Of a stretch of 12,809 nt of DNA, positions 1-8,868 are shown one piece after another (within the stretch, counting starts at the first letter, position 1; the number at the start of each line of letters is the position of its first letter). Source of the stretch: Ettlia oleoabundans (Eukaryota > Chlorophyta > Chlorophyceae > Chlamydomonadales); assembly GCA_019693395.1 (NCBI GenBank), contig JAAMXP010006600.1:1-12809 (forward strand), written 5' to 3'. Under the pieces are notes generated by a model. It was not told the DNA's origin, searched no databases, and was given only the letters and a program-made list of their open reading frames with translations. The position numbers were made by a program, and so were the translations under genes.

Positions 1-267
1 ACAATATTGTCGAATTGTCTAGGCTAGAGTTTCCGCTTCTTCGAGACTCGAACTATCTGTTGGTCATTTAAAATCATTCAATTCTTTAATCATCCGCTTC
101 ACAATTACAACTGGAATGACACCTTCTGGAACAATGGTTCAAAAAGAGTTATGATTTTTCGAAGATCTTTATATTTCTAAGAGTTTGCTTTCCAAAAGCC
201 AGTATGGTTTATGACCCATTTTGTTTTAAAGGTTATATGCAGTTTCCGAAAATTTCCTAAAATCTTA

Positions 268-906
268 AATCGCTTGGTTTATAAATTTTTTAGTTGTGGT
301 GATCTGGCCCAATTTTCTTTCCATACGTGCATTTTTCTCCACCAAAGAGTTAAGTAACAGAAAGCTGAAATCATTGTCGGTAATTACTGCTTTGTTTGGG
401 AGGTCCAGAATGTTTCTTAAAACTCGTTCTTCGTCACTATAATTGGGTCGATTTTTCTTTTGTAGTTGGTACCAAGTCGATTCACTATAGTTTTTACCAT
501 AAGAATTAAAAGCGTAAGTAGCATCGAGACTACCGGGTTCATTTTTATGGAGGCAATCGTTGTAACTCGTCGAGTTCTCTGTGTTTTAAAAAGTAAAAAG
601 TGTCATGAAGAAACAGTTTTTTCTCGTCCATTGTTTTATCTAGCTCCTCTTCGACTTTATAACCAAAAGCTAAAATACGTGGTGGTACGACGTATTGGCG
701 CTTCTCCTCGTTTCCATAAAGCATCCTTGTTGGGTTGTTTCTATACTCGTCTTGCTTTTTTTATCAAGGATTAATGGGTATGTTGTGATCACTTTGTAAG
801 GGAAACCCCTTATGGATTCAACGACCTTGTTTATCAACTTTGTTTTAATCTCTTCATTTTTTACTTTTTTTTTCTTTCGACTTTCAAAATAAGCAAATAC
901 AAAAAC
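268..906 (-). pseudogene. Unrecognised, frameshifted coding-like remnant
   Basis: I do not recognise this gene. On the minus strand three long open stretches succeed and overlap each other: 906-673 (78 codons), 760-548 (71 codons, one frame over) and 585-268 (106 codons, back in the first frame). Read in that order they give a hydrophilic, Lys/Glu/Asn-rich protein of about 200 residues, with segments such as INKVVESIRGFPYKVITTYP, KRQYVVPPRILAFGYKVEEE and PNYSDEERVLRNILDLPNKA. The first change of frame can fall in a run of seven A at 755-761 (minus sense). The same first frame stays protein-like but with several stops both upstream (to about 1200) and downstream (to position 1). It lies downstream of psbI on the same strand. 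Best explanation: a decayed gene, perhaps extending past the left edge. A long plus-strand frame at 466-774 is its antisense shadow. Coding origin is an inference. Confidence 0.4.
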
Positions 907-1245
907 TCACACTAAATTTCTCATAACTTTTTTGCTTCTTTTAAAGAAAATGGGGATGAACAAGTACTCGTATTATTGATAAATAATAAAAAAATATTGT
1001 TTAAAAAAATTAAGATGTCATATTGATTTATAAAAATTTTTTAATTTTTCTCGTCATAGAAATAATGTAGAGTGAGCGACCAAAATTAAACTTGGCCGTT
1101 AGGTATAGTACCTATACGGAATACCCTCATTTGTATAGTAAATAGGGGACCGAAAGTCTATTTGAGTTTGGAAAAAACTTTTGATCCTAACCATACTCGT
1201 AAATGAAAGTTATTTTCGTCATAGTGTGTGTTTAAAAAACACAAG

Positions 1246-1283
1246 CCCTTTTCTGTCAAAAAAGTTTTTTTGACAGAAAAGGG
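1246..1283 (-). terminator. 18-bp inverted repeat downstream of psbI
   Basis: Positions 1246-1263 and 1266-1283 are perfect reverse complements (arm CCCTTTTCTGTCAAAAAA) separated by two bases. The hairpin begins about 50 bases after the psbI stop codon on the minus strand. In plastids such structures usually protect or define mRNA 3' ends. A second small hairpin (TGTGTTT/AAACACA, 1227-1243) sits just beyond it. Confidence 0.6.
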
Positions 1284-1334
1284 AAAAGCCGAAGAACGAC
1301 TTACGAACCGGGGTCGTGATTGAAACCCATAGAA

Positions 1335-1451
1335 TTAGTCAAGCTCTTTTTGGCCTGGATTACGTCCTGGGTCATTAGAAAGGAAACCAAAAATAAAAAG
1401 CGAAACAAAAAATGTTACTACAGTGTAGACAAAAATTTTAAGTGTTAACAT
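1335..1451 (-). CDS. psbI: Photosystem II reaction centre protein I
   Basis: PsbI is a one-helix thylakoid membrane protein of the photosystem II core, next to D1 and CP43. The minus strand reads ATG at 1451-1449 and TAA at 1337-1335, giving 38 residues. It begins [12 protein letters not shown], continues with a hydrophobic helix (about residues 6-24) and ends with the family hallmark [13 protein letters not shown] followed by a short KELD-type tail. Length and sequence match the family (36-38 residues) from end to end, so the gene looks intact and functional. No Shine-Dalgarno site is visible just upstream of the ATG. It is transcribed away from trnT and rps2; a sigma70-like promoter lies about 75 bases upstream and an 18-bp hairpin lies about 50 bases past the stop. 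Certainty is high. Confidence 0.96.
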   Translation of the reverse strand: MLTLKIFVYTVVTFFVSLFIFGFLSNDPGRNPGQKELD

Positions 1452-1523
1452 ACTTAAGTTTGAAAATTACTAAAAAGGTTTATAGGCTACTATTACCAAT
1501 TAGTATATCATAGAGAAAACAAA

Positions 1524-1551
1524 ATTATAAATTTTTTAAAAAACTATTCAA
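1524..1551 (-). promoter_or_regulatory. Sigma70-like promoter for psbI
   Basis: On the minus strand, TTGAAT (1551-1546) is followed after 16 bases by a perfect TATAAT (1529-1524). The -10 box lies about 75 bases upstream of the psbI start codon, which fits the plastid-encoded bacterial-type RNA polymerase. This is inferred from sequence match and position only. Confidence 0.55.
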
Positions 1552-1686
1552 TGTCACGAATTTTTCAGAAACAACCAGACGTTTAAAAAATTTCTATTGA
1601 CTACCAAAACATAATTTTTTGGAGGGGCGTTTGTGTGATTTTGTCGAAAACTCTTTTTAAAAAACGATAGTGATATTACTTAACAC

Positions 1687-1734
1687 CAAAAATCAAATTT
1701 TTGATAATGGTTTTATTCTAAAATTTGATTTTTG
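1687..1734. repeat. 15-bp inverted repeat upstream of trnT
   Basis: Arms 1687-1701 (CAAAAATCAAATTTT) and 1720-1734 are perfect reverse complements around an 18-base loop. The repeat ends 39 bases before trnT. Its role is not evident; it may be a spacer repeat of the kind seen throughout this window. Confidence 0.7.
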
Positions 1735-1773
1735 ACAAATTTTAAGATATTATCTACTCGTTGAAACCTAAAC

Positions 1774-1846
1774 GCCTGCTTAACTCAATCGGCAGAGTAT
1801 CGGTCTTGTAAACCGAAGGTTATCGGTTCGACTCCGATAGCAGGCT
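1774..1846 (+). tRNA. trnT(UGU): tRNA-Thr (anticodon UGU)
   Basis: This 73-base sequence folds into a full cloverleaf. The acceptor arm GCCTGCT (1774-1780) pairs with AGCAGGC (1839-1845). The anticodon stem CGGTC/ACCGA-type arm encloses a loop with TGT. The T arm is ATCGG-TTCGACT-CCGAT. The discriminator base is T and no CCA is encoded. UGU reads threonine ACN codons, mainly ACA. There is no intron. It stands alone between divergent psbI and the rps2-atp cluster and is followed by an intrinsic-terminator-like hairpin. Confidence 0.95.
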
Positions 1847-1857
1847 AGTAAATGTGT

Positions 1858-1879
1858 CTCTTGTAAAGAGCCTTTTTTT
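1858..1879 (+). terminator. Intrinsic-terminator-like hairpin after trnT
   Basis: CTCTT (1858-1862) and AAGAG (1866-1870) form a stem with a three-base loop, followed by CC and seven T (1873-1879). It begins 12 bases after the tRNA. The stem is short, so termination efficiency is uncertain. Confidence 0.5.
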
Positions 1880-2258
1880 GCGTCATAATTATTTATAAGA
1901 TAAAAAAAAGAGAAGTTTCTCGTCTCCCATTTTTACCACAATTAATTTTGGTAAAGAAAAAGGAGAACCTACCAAAAAAAGTAATTGAATCTAAAAACTA
2001 AACCAAAACCATAGTTTTTGGTTTAGTTTTGGATCAGCTAGTTTTTTTCAATTAAAGTTTGAATCAAAATTTGAATTCGTTCTGATCCGATAATTTTTTT
2101 TTTAACAGAATTCAATTTCTTTTTTTGGTTAAACTATTCGATCCCAAAAATTTAATTCAACCCTTCCTGAAAATTTCATTTTCAGGACAAAAAGGTAACA
2201 AAAACATTTTTTTTTCCGGTTTGGGGACATTGAAATAGTTATTGGTCGAAAAAACTTT
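1880..2258. other. Hairpin-rich spacer downstream of trnT
   Basis: I see no gene here. The stretch holds an imperfect 24-base palindrome (1932-1955, one mismatch), a 15-bp inverted repeat (1994-2008 with 2016-2030, arm AAAACTAAACCAAAA, seven-base loop) and a 9-bp hairpin (2165-2173 with 2179-2187, TCCTGAAAA). T-runs fill much of the rest. The arms often carry CCAAAA/TTTTGG, as in other spacers of the window. Confidence 0.6.
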
Positions 2259-2276
2259 TTGCTTTTAGAATTCAAA

Positions 2277-2654
2277 ATGATTGATAGAAAAACTAGCAAA
2301 AATCTTCACTGCTCAAAAATTTTTCTTTTTAAAAGCAGAATCTTTTATTTCTTTTACCCAAAATCAGAAGCAGTTCTGTTCACACGAAGAGTATTGGTTG
2401 GTTTCAGAAAAAATTTCGTTTTGGCGTTAATTTTTATTTTGTCTCGAAAACGTAATTTTAAAGAAAAGATTTACATTCTTCTCTTGGCAAAGGGCTTTTT
2501 TAGAATTGATCTTCAAAATTTCATTTTGAAAAAGGTACTACTCCTTTTTGTTGGCCAAATCGACTTTTTGGATGAAATTTTTTTTAATACCAAAACAGTA
2601 TATTTTCCAAAAATCTACTTTTGTTTGGTTCCTTTTCTCAAAAGACTTTTTTGA
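2277..2654 (+). CDS. Doubtful hypothetical protein, 125 aa
   Basis: I do not recognise this frame. From ATG 2277 it encodes 125 residues; a TTG at 2259 would add six. The product is very rich in Phe, Leu, Ile and Lys, with hydrophobic patches (about residues 46-56, 65-73 and 84-93) broken by basic residues. There is no Shine-Dalgarno site. It ends about 150 bases before rps2 on the same strand. Bacteria and ancestral plastids have rpoC2 at this position, but I see no rpoC2 motif. T-rich spacer DNA can stay open by chance because stop codons need A or G after T, so this may not be a gene. Confidence 0.25.
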   Translation: MIDRKTSKNLHCSKIFLFKSRIFYFFYPKSEAVLFTRRVLVGFRKNFVLALIFILSRKRNFKEKIYILLLAKGFFRIDLQNFILKKVLLLFVGQIDFLDEIFFNTKTVYFPKIYFCLVPFLKRLF

Positions 2655-2802
2655 GGACTACCTTATATTTTGGTGGTAAAATTCGATTGAAAAGAACGAA
2701 TAAGCTTTTTAGCGAGAGGAAAGATAGAGTTCTTGCTACATGAAAAGATTGCATTTTGTCCAGAGAAGGTTTTTGTTTTAAAAAATCACAAATCAAAAGA
2801 AA

Positions 2803-3597
2803 ATGCTTCAACGAGTGAAATTAGAAGATATGATTCAAAGTGGGATGCATTTCGGACATTCCACTCGTGAATGGAACCCTCGCATGGCACCATACATTTA
2901 TGGAGAGAGAAACGGTCGTCATATTTTAGATTTAGTCCAAACATATTATCTCCTAAACAAAGTCTTGGCTTTTCTTGAAGACCAATCTGCACAAGGAAAA
3001 ACTTTCTTGTTTGTTGGAACAAAACAACAAGCTGCCCCCTTAATCGCAAAGACAGCATTAGCTTGTGAAAGTTATTATGTAAATCAACGATGGCTTGGAG
3101 GTATGTTAACCAACTGGCGAACTATTCAAAAATCGCTTCGAAAGCTTCAAGAATACCGCCAAGCAGAAGAACGTGGTGATTGGGCTCTTTTGAAAAAACA
3201 AGAAGTTGCCCGGAAAAGACGCGAAAAAGATCGTTTAGAAAAATACTTATCAGGTGTTGAGAACATGTCTCGATTACCTGGGGTGGTAATTATTATTGGT
3301 CAAACAGAAGAGATTCACGCTGTTAAAGAATGCCGACAGTTAGGAATTCCTACAGTAACTCTTCTCGATAGTAATTGTGATCCACGCTTAGCCGATTGGT
3401 TTCTTCCTGCAAATGATGATTCAGTTTCAGCACTTCGTTTAGTGTTAGGTTGGTTTCAACAAGCTGTACAGACAGGCCAACTCCGTTATCGTGAACGTGA
3501 AGCAGCAAAAAAAATAAAACAAAAACCAAAACAAGGTATCCGTCGTAGAGTTTCTCCAACAAGTAAAAAACGAAATCTGGGGTTGAAAAAAATATAA
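2803..3597 (+). CDS. rps2: 30S ribosomal protein S2
   Basis: S2 binds the head-body junction of the plastid small ribosomal subunit late in assembly and is needed with S1-type proteins for mRNA binding. The 264 residues carry the family signatures: MIQSGMHFGHSTREWNPRMA (about 10-29), RWLGGMLTNW (96-105) and GIPTVTLLDSNCDP (181-194), with the charged helical hairpin at about 120-150. The first ATG matches the usual N-terminus. No clear Shine-Dalgarno site precedes it. About 35 strongly basic residues (229-264) extend beyond the usual S2 core. It heads the conserved order rps2-atpI-atpH-atpF-atpA, and a 12-bp hairpin lies just after the stop. Confidence 0.97.
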   Translation: MLQRVKLEDMIQSGMHFGHSTREWNPRMAPYIYGERNGRHILDLVQTYYLLNKVLAFLEDQSAQGKTFLFVGTKQQAAPLIAKTALACESYYVNQRWLGGMLTNWRTIQKSLRKLQEYRQAEERGDWALLKKQEVARKRREKDRLEKYLSGVENMSRLPGVVIIIGQTEEIHAVKECRQLGIPTVTLLDSNCDPRLADWFLPANDDSVSALRLVLGWFQQAVQTGQLRYREREAAKKIKQKPKQGIRRRVSPTSKKRNLGLKKI

Positions 3598-3605
3598 TGG
3601 GAACC

Positions 3606-3631
3606 CGTGACAAAAAGAGCTTTTTGTCACG
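3606..3631 (+). terminator. 12-bp inverted repeat at the rps2 3' end
   Basis: CGTGACAAAAAG (3606-3617) and its exact reverse complement (3620-3631) are separated by two bases and start eight bases after the rps2 stop. No T-run follows, so it is more likely an mRNA 3'-end or processing hairpin than an efficient terminator. Confidence 0.6.
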
Positions 3632-4112
3632 AAAATGAGCCAAATTTCAGAATAAAATTTTTTGCCATTTTTCAAACGGTTAGGAGTAAAAGTAAGCTTT
3701 TTTTATTCAATTAAAGATGGTATCGTTTTTTTTTTTTTTGCCAAGAACGTAATTTGATTTGGTCTCTTTCTGAAAAATTTAAATTTTCTTCCTTTTTTTT
3801 AAGGAATGACCAACCTTTTTTTTAGTAATAAAACGCAACCAAAAAATCTTGTTTTTAGAAAAAAAGTCTTGGTAATAAATGTGATTTTTAGAAAAGAAAC
3901 TTACAGTTTTGGTAAAAAAGTCAAACACGTCTCAATAGTGTAAACAAACTTGTCCACAAAAAAAAGTTGGTCGGAAAATTTGAAATTTGGGCCCAAAAAA
4001 AACTTTTTGGAAAAGGAAAGGCACCTTTGTGATTTCTTAAGTAAATTTCGTTTTGTGACCAACACGTGTTTTGAATCACATTTGTTTAAGATTATAGTAT
4101 GGGGTACATTTT
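3632..4112. other. AT-rich rps2-atpI spacer
   Basis: No gene is supported here. It holds long T-runs (for example 3726-3739) and a small hairpin (CCAAAAA 3993-3999 with TTTTTGG 4004-4010). No recognisable Shine-Dalgarno site precedes atpI. A weak 60-codon frame at 3950-4132 begins with TTG and runs into atpI in another frame; I do not accept it as a gene. Confidence 0.5.
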
Positions 4113-4856
4113 ATGACAAACATCTGGTTTGATGTCGCAGAAGTTTCTGTAGGTCAACATTGGTATTGGCAACTTGGCAGCTATTCAGTGCATGGCCAGG
4201 TATTAATTACATCTTGGATTGTATTAGCGGTTATAGGAAGCATTTGTCTTCTTGGAACTCAAAAACTTCAATCTGTTTCTGGTGGTTCAACGGCTACTGC
4301 GCCTGAAGGACTTCAAAATTTAACAGAGTATGTCACTGAATTTATTCGTGATTTAGCAAAAACACAAATTGGTGAAGAAGAGTATTTAAAATGGGTTCCT
4401 TTTTTAGGAACAATTTTTCTATTTATTTTTGTTTCTAACTGGTCAGGTGCTCTTTTACCTTGGCGTATTTTAGAATTACCAAACGGTGAATTAGCAGCTC
4501 CAACAAATGATATTAATACTACTGTTGCTTTAGCACTTTTAACCTCGATCGCATATTTTTATGCTGGGATTAGTAAAAAAGGCTTAGGGTATTTTAAGCG
4601 ATATGTTTCACCGGCAGCTTTTTTATTACCAATTAATATTCTAGAAGATTTCACAAAACCTTTATCTTTAAGTTTCCGACTTTTTGGTAATATTTTAGCG
4701 GATGAATTAGTAGTAGGCGTATTAATTACTTTAGTACCTCTTGTTATCCCGATTCCAATTATGCTTTTAGGTTTATTTACAAGTGCAATTCAGGCGCTTG
4801 TTTTTGCGACATTAGCCGGTGCTTATATTGGAGAATCTGTTGAAGATCACCATTAA
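4113..4856 (+). CDS. atpI: ATP synthase CF0 subunit a
   Basis: Subunit a (CF0 IV) forms the two proton half-channels of the thylakoid ATP synthase and works against the rotating c-ring. The 247 residues equal the usual plastid length. The essential arginine is seen in [17 protein letters not shown] (Arg189), and several hydrophobic helices are evident (about 29-49, 94-116, 133-153, and two in 198-242). The start [20 protein letters not shown] matches the family N-terminus, so ATG 4113 is chosen. No Shine-Dalgarno site is visible. It is the first atp gene in the cluster; the others follow on the same strand. It looks intact. Confidence 0.98.
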   Translation: MTNIWFDVAEVSVGQHWYWQLGSYSVHGQVLITSWIVLAVIGSICLLGTQKLQSVSGGSTATAPEGLQNLTEYVTEFIRDLAKTQIGEEEYLKWVPFLGTIFLFIFVSNWSGALLPWRILELPNGELAAPTNDINTTVALALLTSIAYFYAGISKKGLGYFKRYVSPAAFLLPINILEDFTKPLSLSFRLFGNILADELVVGVLITLVPLVIPIPIMLLGLFTSAIQALVFATLAGAYIGESVEDHH

Positions 4857-5241
4857 GTACCGAGTGTTACTGTTTTTGTGTTTTTTTGCAGAAAAGGGAA
4901 GTTCTTGTGATCTGTTTAAAACACGAGATAGACCAACTTGAAATTGCTAAGTTTACATCCTTAAAAAATTCAATTAAGAAGCACTTGAAAAGTTGTGGAA
5001 CAAACACTATCATTGAAATGACACGTTCTTCAAAAGTACCTTTTTGGCTCTGGAGTTCTTCTGAGCACTGAATTTTTTTCAGTCAATTTTCGTCTCAAAA
5101 TTCCATTTGGTTCCCTTTCGAAAAATTTTCTTTTTTGAACCAACCTATCTACTCCCCAAACCGAACCAAAACTGCAATTTCAGTCACTAAATTAGGTAAC
5201 CCAAAAAGAGTCTACTTTTTTAGGGAAAAAGGAGACAAAGT

Positions 5242-5298
5242 ATGGGACAATTAGTCCGAAAAATAAAGTTTTTCGAGCAGGGAAAAGGACGCTGGTGA
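5242..5298 (+). CDS. Possible 18-codon leader ORF upstream of atpH
   Basis: An ATG at 5242 stands seven bases after AGGAG (5230-5234), better Shine-Dalgarno spacing than most genes here have. The frame encodes MGQLVRKIKFFEQGKGRW and stops at TGA 5296-5298. It lies 143 bases before atpH in what would be the atpH leader. No family is recognised. It may be translated as an upstream ORF, or the motif may be chance. Confidence 0.2.
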   Translation: MGQLVRKIKFFEQGKGRW

Positions 5299-5358
5299 AG
5301 TTTATTAAAAAAGCCACTCGTAATGTCGGAGAAATCTTGTATTTCTCATTCGAGGTTC

Positions 5359-5393
5359 TTTTTGTGACAATCAAGTTAATTGTGTCACAAAAA
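5359..5393 (+). promoter_or_regulatory. 10-bp hairpin in the atpH 5' leader
   Basis: TTTTTGTGAC (5359-5368) and GTCACAAAAA (5384-5393) are perfect reverse complements around a 15-base loop. The hairpin ends 48 bases before the atpH start. In plastids such leader hairpins can mark intercistronic processing ends; that role is inferred here. Confidence 0.5.
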
Positions 5394-5435
5394 CTCAATA
5401 ATAACTTTTAAAATACAAAATCCATTGGAGGTTAA

Positions 5436-5690
<255 letters not shown>

Positions 5691-5704
5691 TTTTTAAACC
5701 TCTA

Positions 5705-5761
5705 AAGAATCAAGAATCTTTCAGGTGACAAAAATTAATTTATCATAGATTCTTGATTCTT
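5705..5761 (+). terminator. 15-bp hairpin at the atpH 3' end
   Basis: AAGAATCAAGAATCT (5705-5719) is perfectly complementary to 5747-5761 around a 27-base loop. Each arm itself holds a doubled AAGAATC. It begins 14 bases after the atpH stop and is followed by T-rich DNA, so it is a likely 3'-end stabiliser or weak terminator. Confidence 0.65.
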
Positions 5762-6443
5762 AGTTTTTATCCTTTTTTTGTTGGCTAAGTTAAAAACTCC
5801 GTTGCTCCTCTCTTTTCCCAAAAACTATGTTTTTGGGGCTAAAAAGAGTTTTATTATACCAACAAGTTTAATACTAAAAAGATAATTTTTGGTAAAAGAA
5901 ACTAAATTTCTTGAACAAGAAAATGATTTAAAGTTTTTGAATATAAAAAAAGCTGACAATTAATTAAAATTGTGTGAATTTAAAACCTAAAGAGTAACAA
6001 AAAATGAGACGACTTTTTGGTTAGACAAACTAGCAGTTTTGGTTTCAATTTTGCCTTAAACACAAAATTGGCTTTTTTTCAAATTTTCATGTTGAAAACG
6101 AAGTTTCTTCTGTTCCCAAAAATGATCTTTTTGAGGCTGAAATGAAAGTACCTTAATTCTTAATTAAAAGGAATAGGAAAGGGATCAGTTATTTTTTTGT
6201 CTTACTAAAAAGAACTCTCTTTAGTTGATTTTTGGTTGATCAATCAAAAGAACTAGTTTCGGGAAGTGAATCCCAAACACACCGTCAATTCTCTCCTAAT
6301 ATCAAAAACCGCTGTTTTCAAAAATTACCAATCGCGTTACCAGAAAAACAGCTTTTGATAAATAAAAAAAGTGGAACCAAAAAATCGACTTCTTTTTTTT
6401 TTTTTACCAAAATTTTTCAATTTTGGTTGGCAGTCATAATATT
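5762..6443. other. atpH-atpF spacer
   Basis: No gene is supported. A hairpin with CCCAAAAAC (5817-5825) and GTTTTTGGG (5829-5837) is extended by CTCTTTT/AAAAGAG arms (5810-5848). Part of the right end (about 6235-6370) is less T-rich and stays open in one frame from a TTG at 6232, running into atpF out of frame. I do not accept that frame as a gene. Confidence 0.5.
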
Positions 6444-6454
6444 AAGGAGATTTT

Positions 6455-6982
6455 ATGCTTTTCAGCACTTCTTTACTTTTGGCAGGGCATTTTGGCTTCA
6501 ATACAAATATTTTAGAAACTAATGTCCTAAATTTAGCCGTGGTGCTGGCTATTGTCCTGACATATGTTGGCGATGCTTTACGAGGTCTTCTTGCAAATAG
6601 AAAACAAACGATTTTAACTAATTTTCGCGAAGCTGATCAACGTGCTACAGAAGCTCAAGATCGATTACGCCAAGCTCAGCTTGAATTAGAGCAAGCACAA
6701 GCAAAAGCTCAAAAAATCCGAGAACAGGCTAGCGTAACCATCGAGCAAGAGAAAAAACAGTTTGTTCGTCAAACGCAAGAAGATATCAAACGTCTAGGTA
6801 CTCTTCAACAAGAAACCTTAAAGTTCGAGCAACAAAAAGCTCAAAATGAACTTGCTCAAAAATTAGTAAAATTGGCATTGCAACAAGTTCGTGAAAAACT
6901 TAATCAAAGATTAACTTCTTCAATTCATAGTGCGGTGAATAATTTTCAAATTGTACTATTTACGAATTATAAGGCCAGTTAA
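6455..6982 (+). CDS. atpF: ATP synthase CF0 subunit b
   Basis: Subunit b (CF0 I) is the peripheral stalk that anchors the F1 head to the membrane sector. The 175 residues consist of a short N-terminal part, one transmembrane helix (about 24-40, LNLAVVLAIVLTYVGDALRG) with the conserved boundary motif LLANRKQTIL, and a long Gln/Glu/Lys/Ala-rich coiled coil (about 55-155). Length is near the family norm of about 180. AAGGAG (6444-6449) lies five bases before the ATG and fixes the start. The reading frame is continuous, so there is no group II intron of the kind land plants carry in atpF. atpA follows after 59 bases, so the two are probably co-transcribed. Confidence 0.97.
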   Translation: MLFSTSLLLAGHFGFNTNILETNVLNLAVVLAIVLTYVGDALRGLLANRKQTILTNFREADQRATEAQDRLRQAQLELEQAQAKAQKIREQASVTIEQEKKQFVRQTQEDIKRLGTLQQETLKFEQQKAQNELAQKLVKLALQQVREKLNQRLTSSIHSAVNNFQIVLFTNYKAS

Positions 6983-6993
6983 TACAAAATGAA

Positions 6994-8562
<1,569 letters not shown>

Positions 8563-8576
8563 TTTTTTGAAACTCT

Positions 8577-8597
8577 TTTCCAAAAAAATTTTGGAAA
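8577..8597 (+). terminator. 9-bp hairpin after atpA
   Basis: TTTCCAAAA (8577-8585) and TTTTGGAAA (8589-8597) pair around three A, with a further T-G pair outside. It starts 15 bases after the atpA stop and is a likely mRNA 3'-end structure. Confidence 0.55.
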
Positions 8598-8868
8598 GCG
8601 CGTCTTCTTTTTCTTGAAAATTCTAGCTTTTTTTAATTGCAATAAATTCAACAAAAATCTTTTTTGATCGTTTTTCTTTCCCATTCTCCGTTCTTTTTCT
8701 AAAAATGCCGTTTTTGGTATTAATTTCGCTAGTTACAAAAGACCCTGCAGATGTTTTTTAAAAAAACATCTTTGGGCTTACATTTTGTTTCCAAAATTAG
8801 TCAAATTTTGGAAACAAAATGTAAGGGGTGGGAAAGGTTCGATTTTTTACTTCTATAGGGTTTAATCT
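8598..8868. other. Spacer between the atp cluster and orf160
   Basis: No gene is seen. Two palindromic elements lie back to back: AGATGTTTTTT (8749-8759) with its complement (8761-8771), and the 22-bp hairpin at 8777-8825. Together they form the strongest structured boundary in the window. Confidence 0.6.
8777..8825 (+). terminator. 22-bp perfect hairpin before orf160
   Basis: Positions 8777-8798 and 8804-8825 are perfect reverse complements (arm begins CTTACATTTTGTTTCC) around the loop AGTCA. It is the longest perfect hairpin found in the window. It ends 43 bases before orf160 and could end the atp transcript or shape the orf160 leader. A mobile-repeat origin is also possible. Confidence 0.65.

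Larger units (their letters stand above)
1452..1773. other. Spacer between divergent psbI and trnT
   Basis: The 322-base spacer between two genes that face away from each other carries the psbI promoter and the 15-bp hairpin at 1687-1734. I see no coding sequence in it. A TTGACA at 1732-1737 precedes trnT, but no -10 box stands at a normal distance, so I do not call a trnT promoter. Confidence 0.5.

Noticed and set aside
466..774. Plus-strand frame of 102 codons
   Set aside because: It is antisense, codon for codon in part, to the minus-strand open stretches, has no ribosome-binding site and looks less protein-like than the minus strand.
1..1200. TGA read as tryptophan in a minus-strand gene
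   Set aside because: Several in-frame TGA codons sit where Trp would look natural, but TAA and TAG also occur in the same frame, while rps2, atpI and atpA use TGG normally. Pseudogene decay is simpler.
2786..3675. Minus-strand frames over and just past rps2
   Set aside because: They are shadows of the well-supported rps2 gene and its 3' hairpin.
3950..4132. 60-codon frame before atpI
   Set aside because: TTG start, no recognisable product, overlaps the certain atpI start in another frame.
6232..6522. 96-codon frame ahead of and overlapping atpF
   Set aside because: It starts with TTG, lacks a Shine-Dalgarno site, runs through a long T-run and overlaps atpF out of frame.
8598..8868. Possible tRNA or T-arm around 8836
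   Set aside because: A GGTTCGAT motif is present but no matching acceptor, D or anticodon arms can be found.
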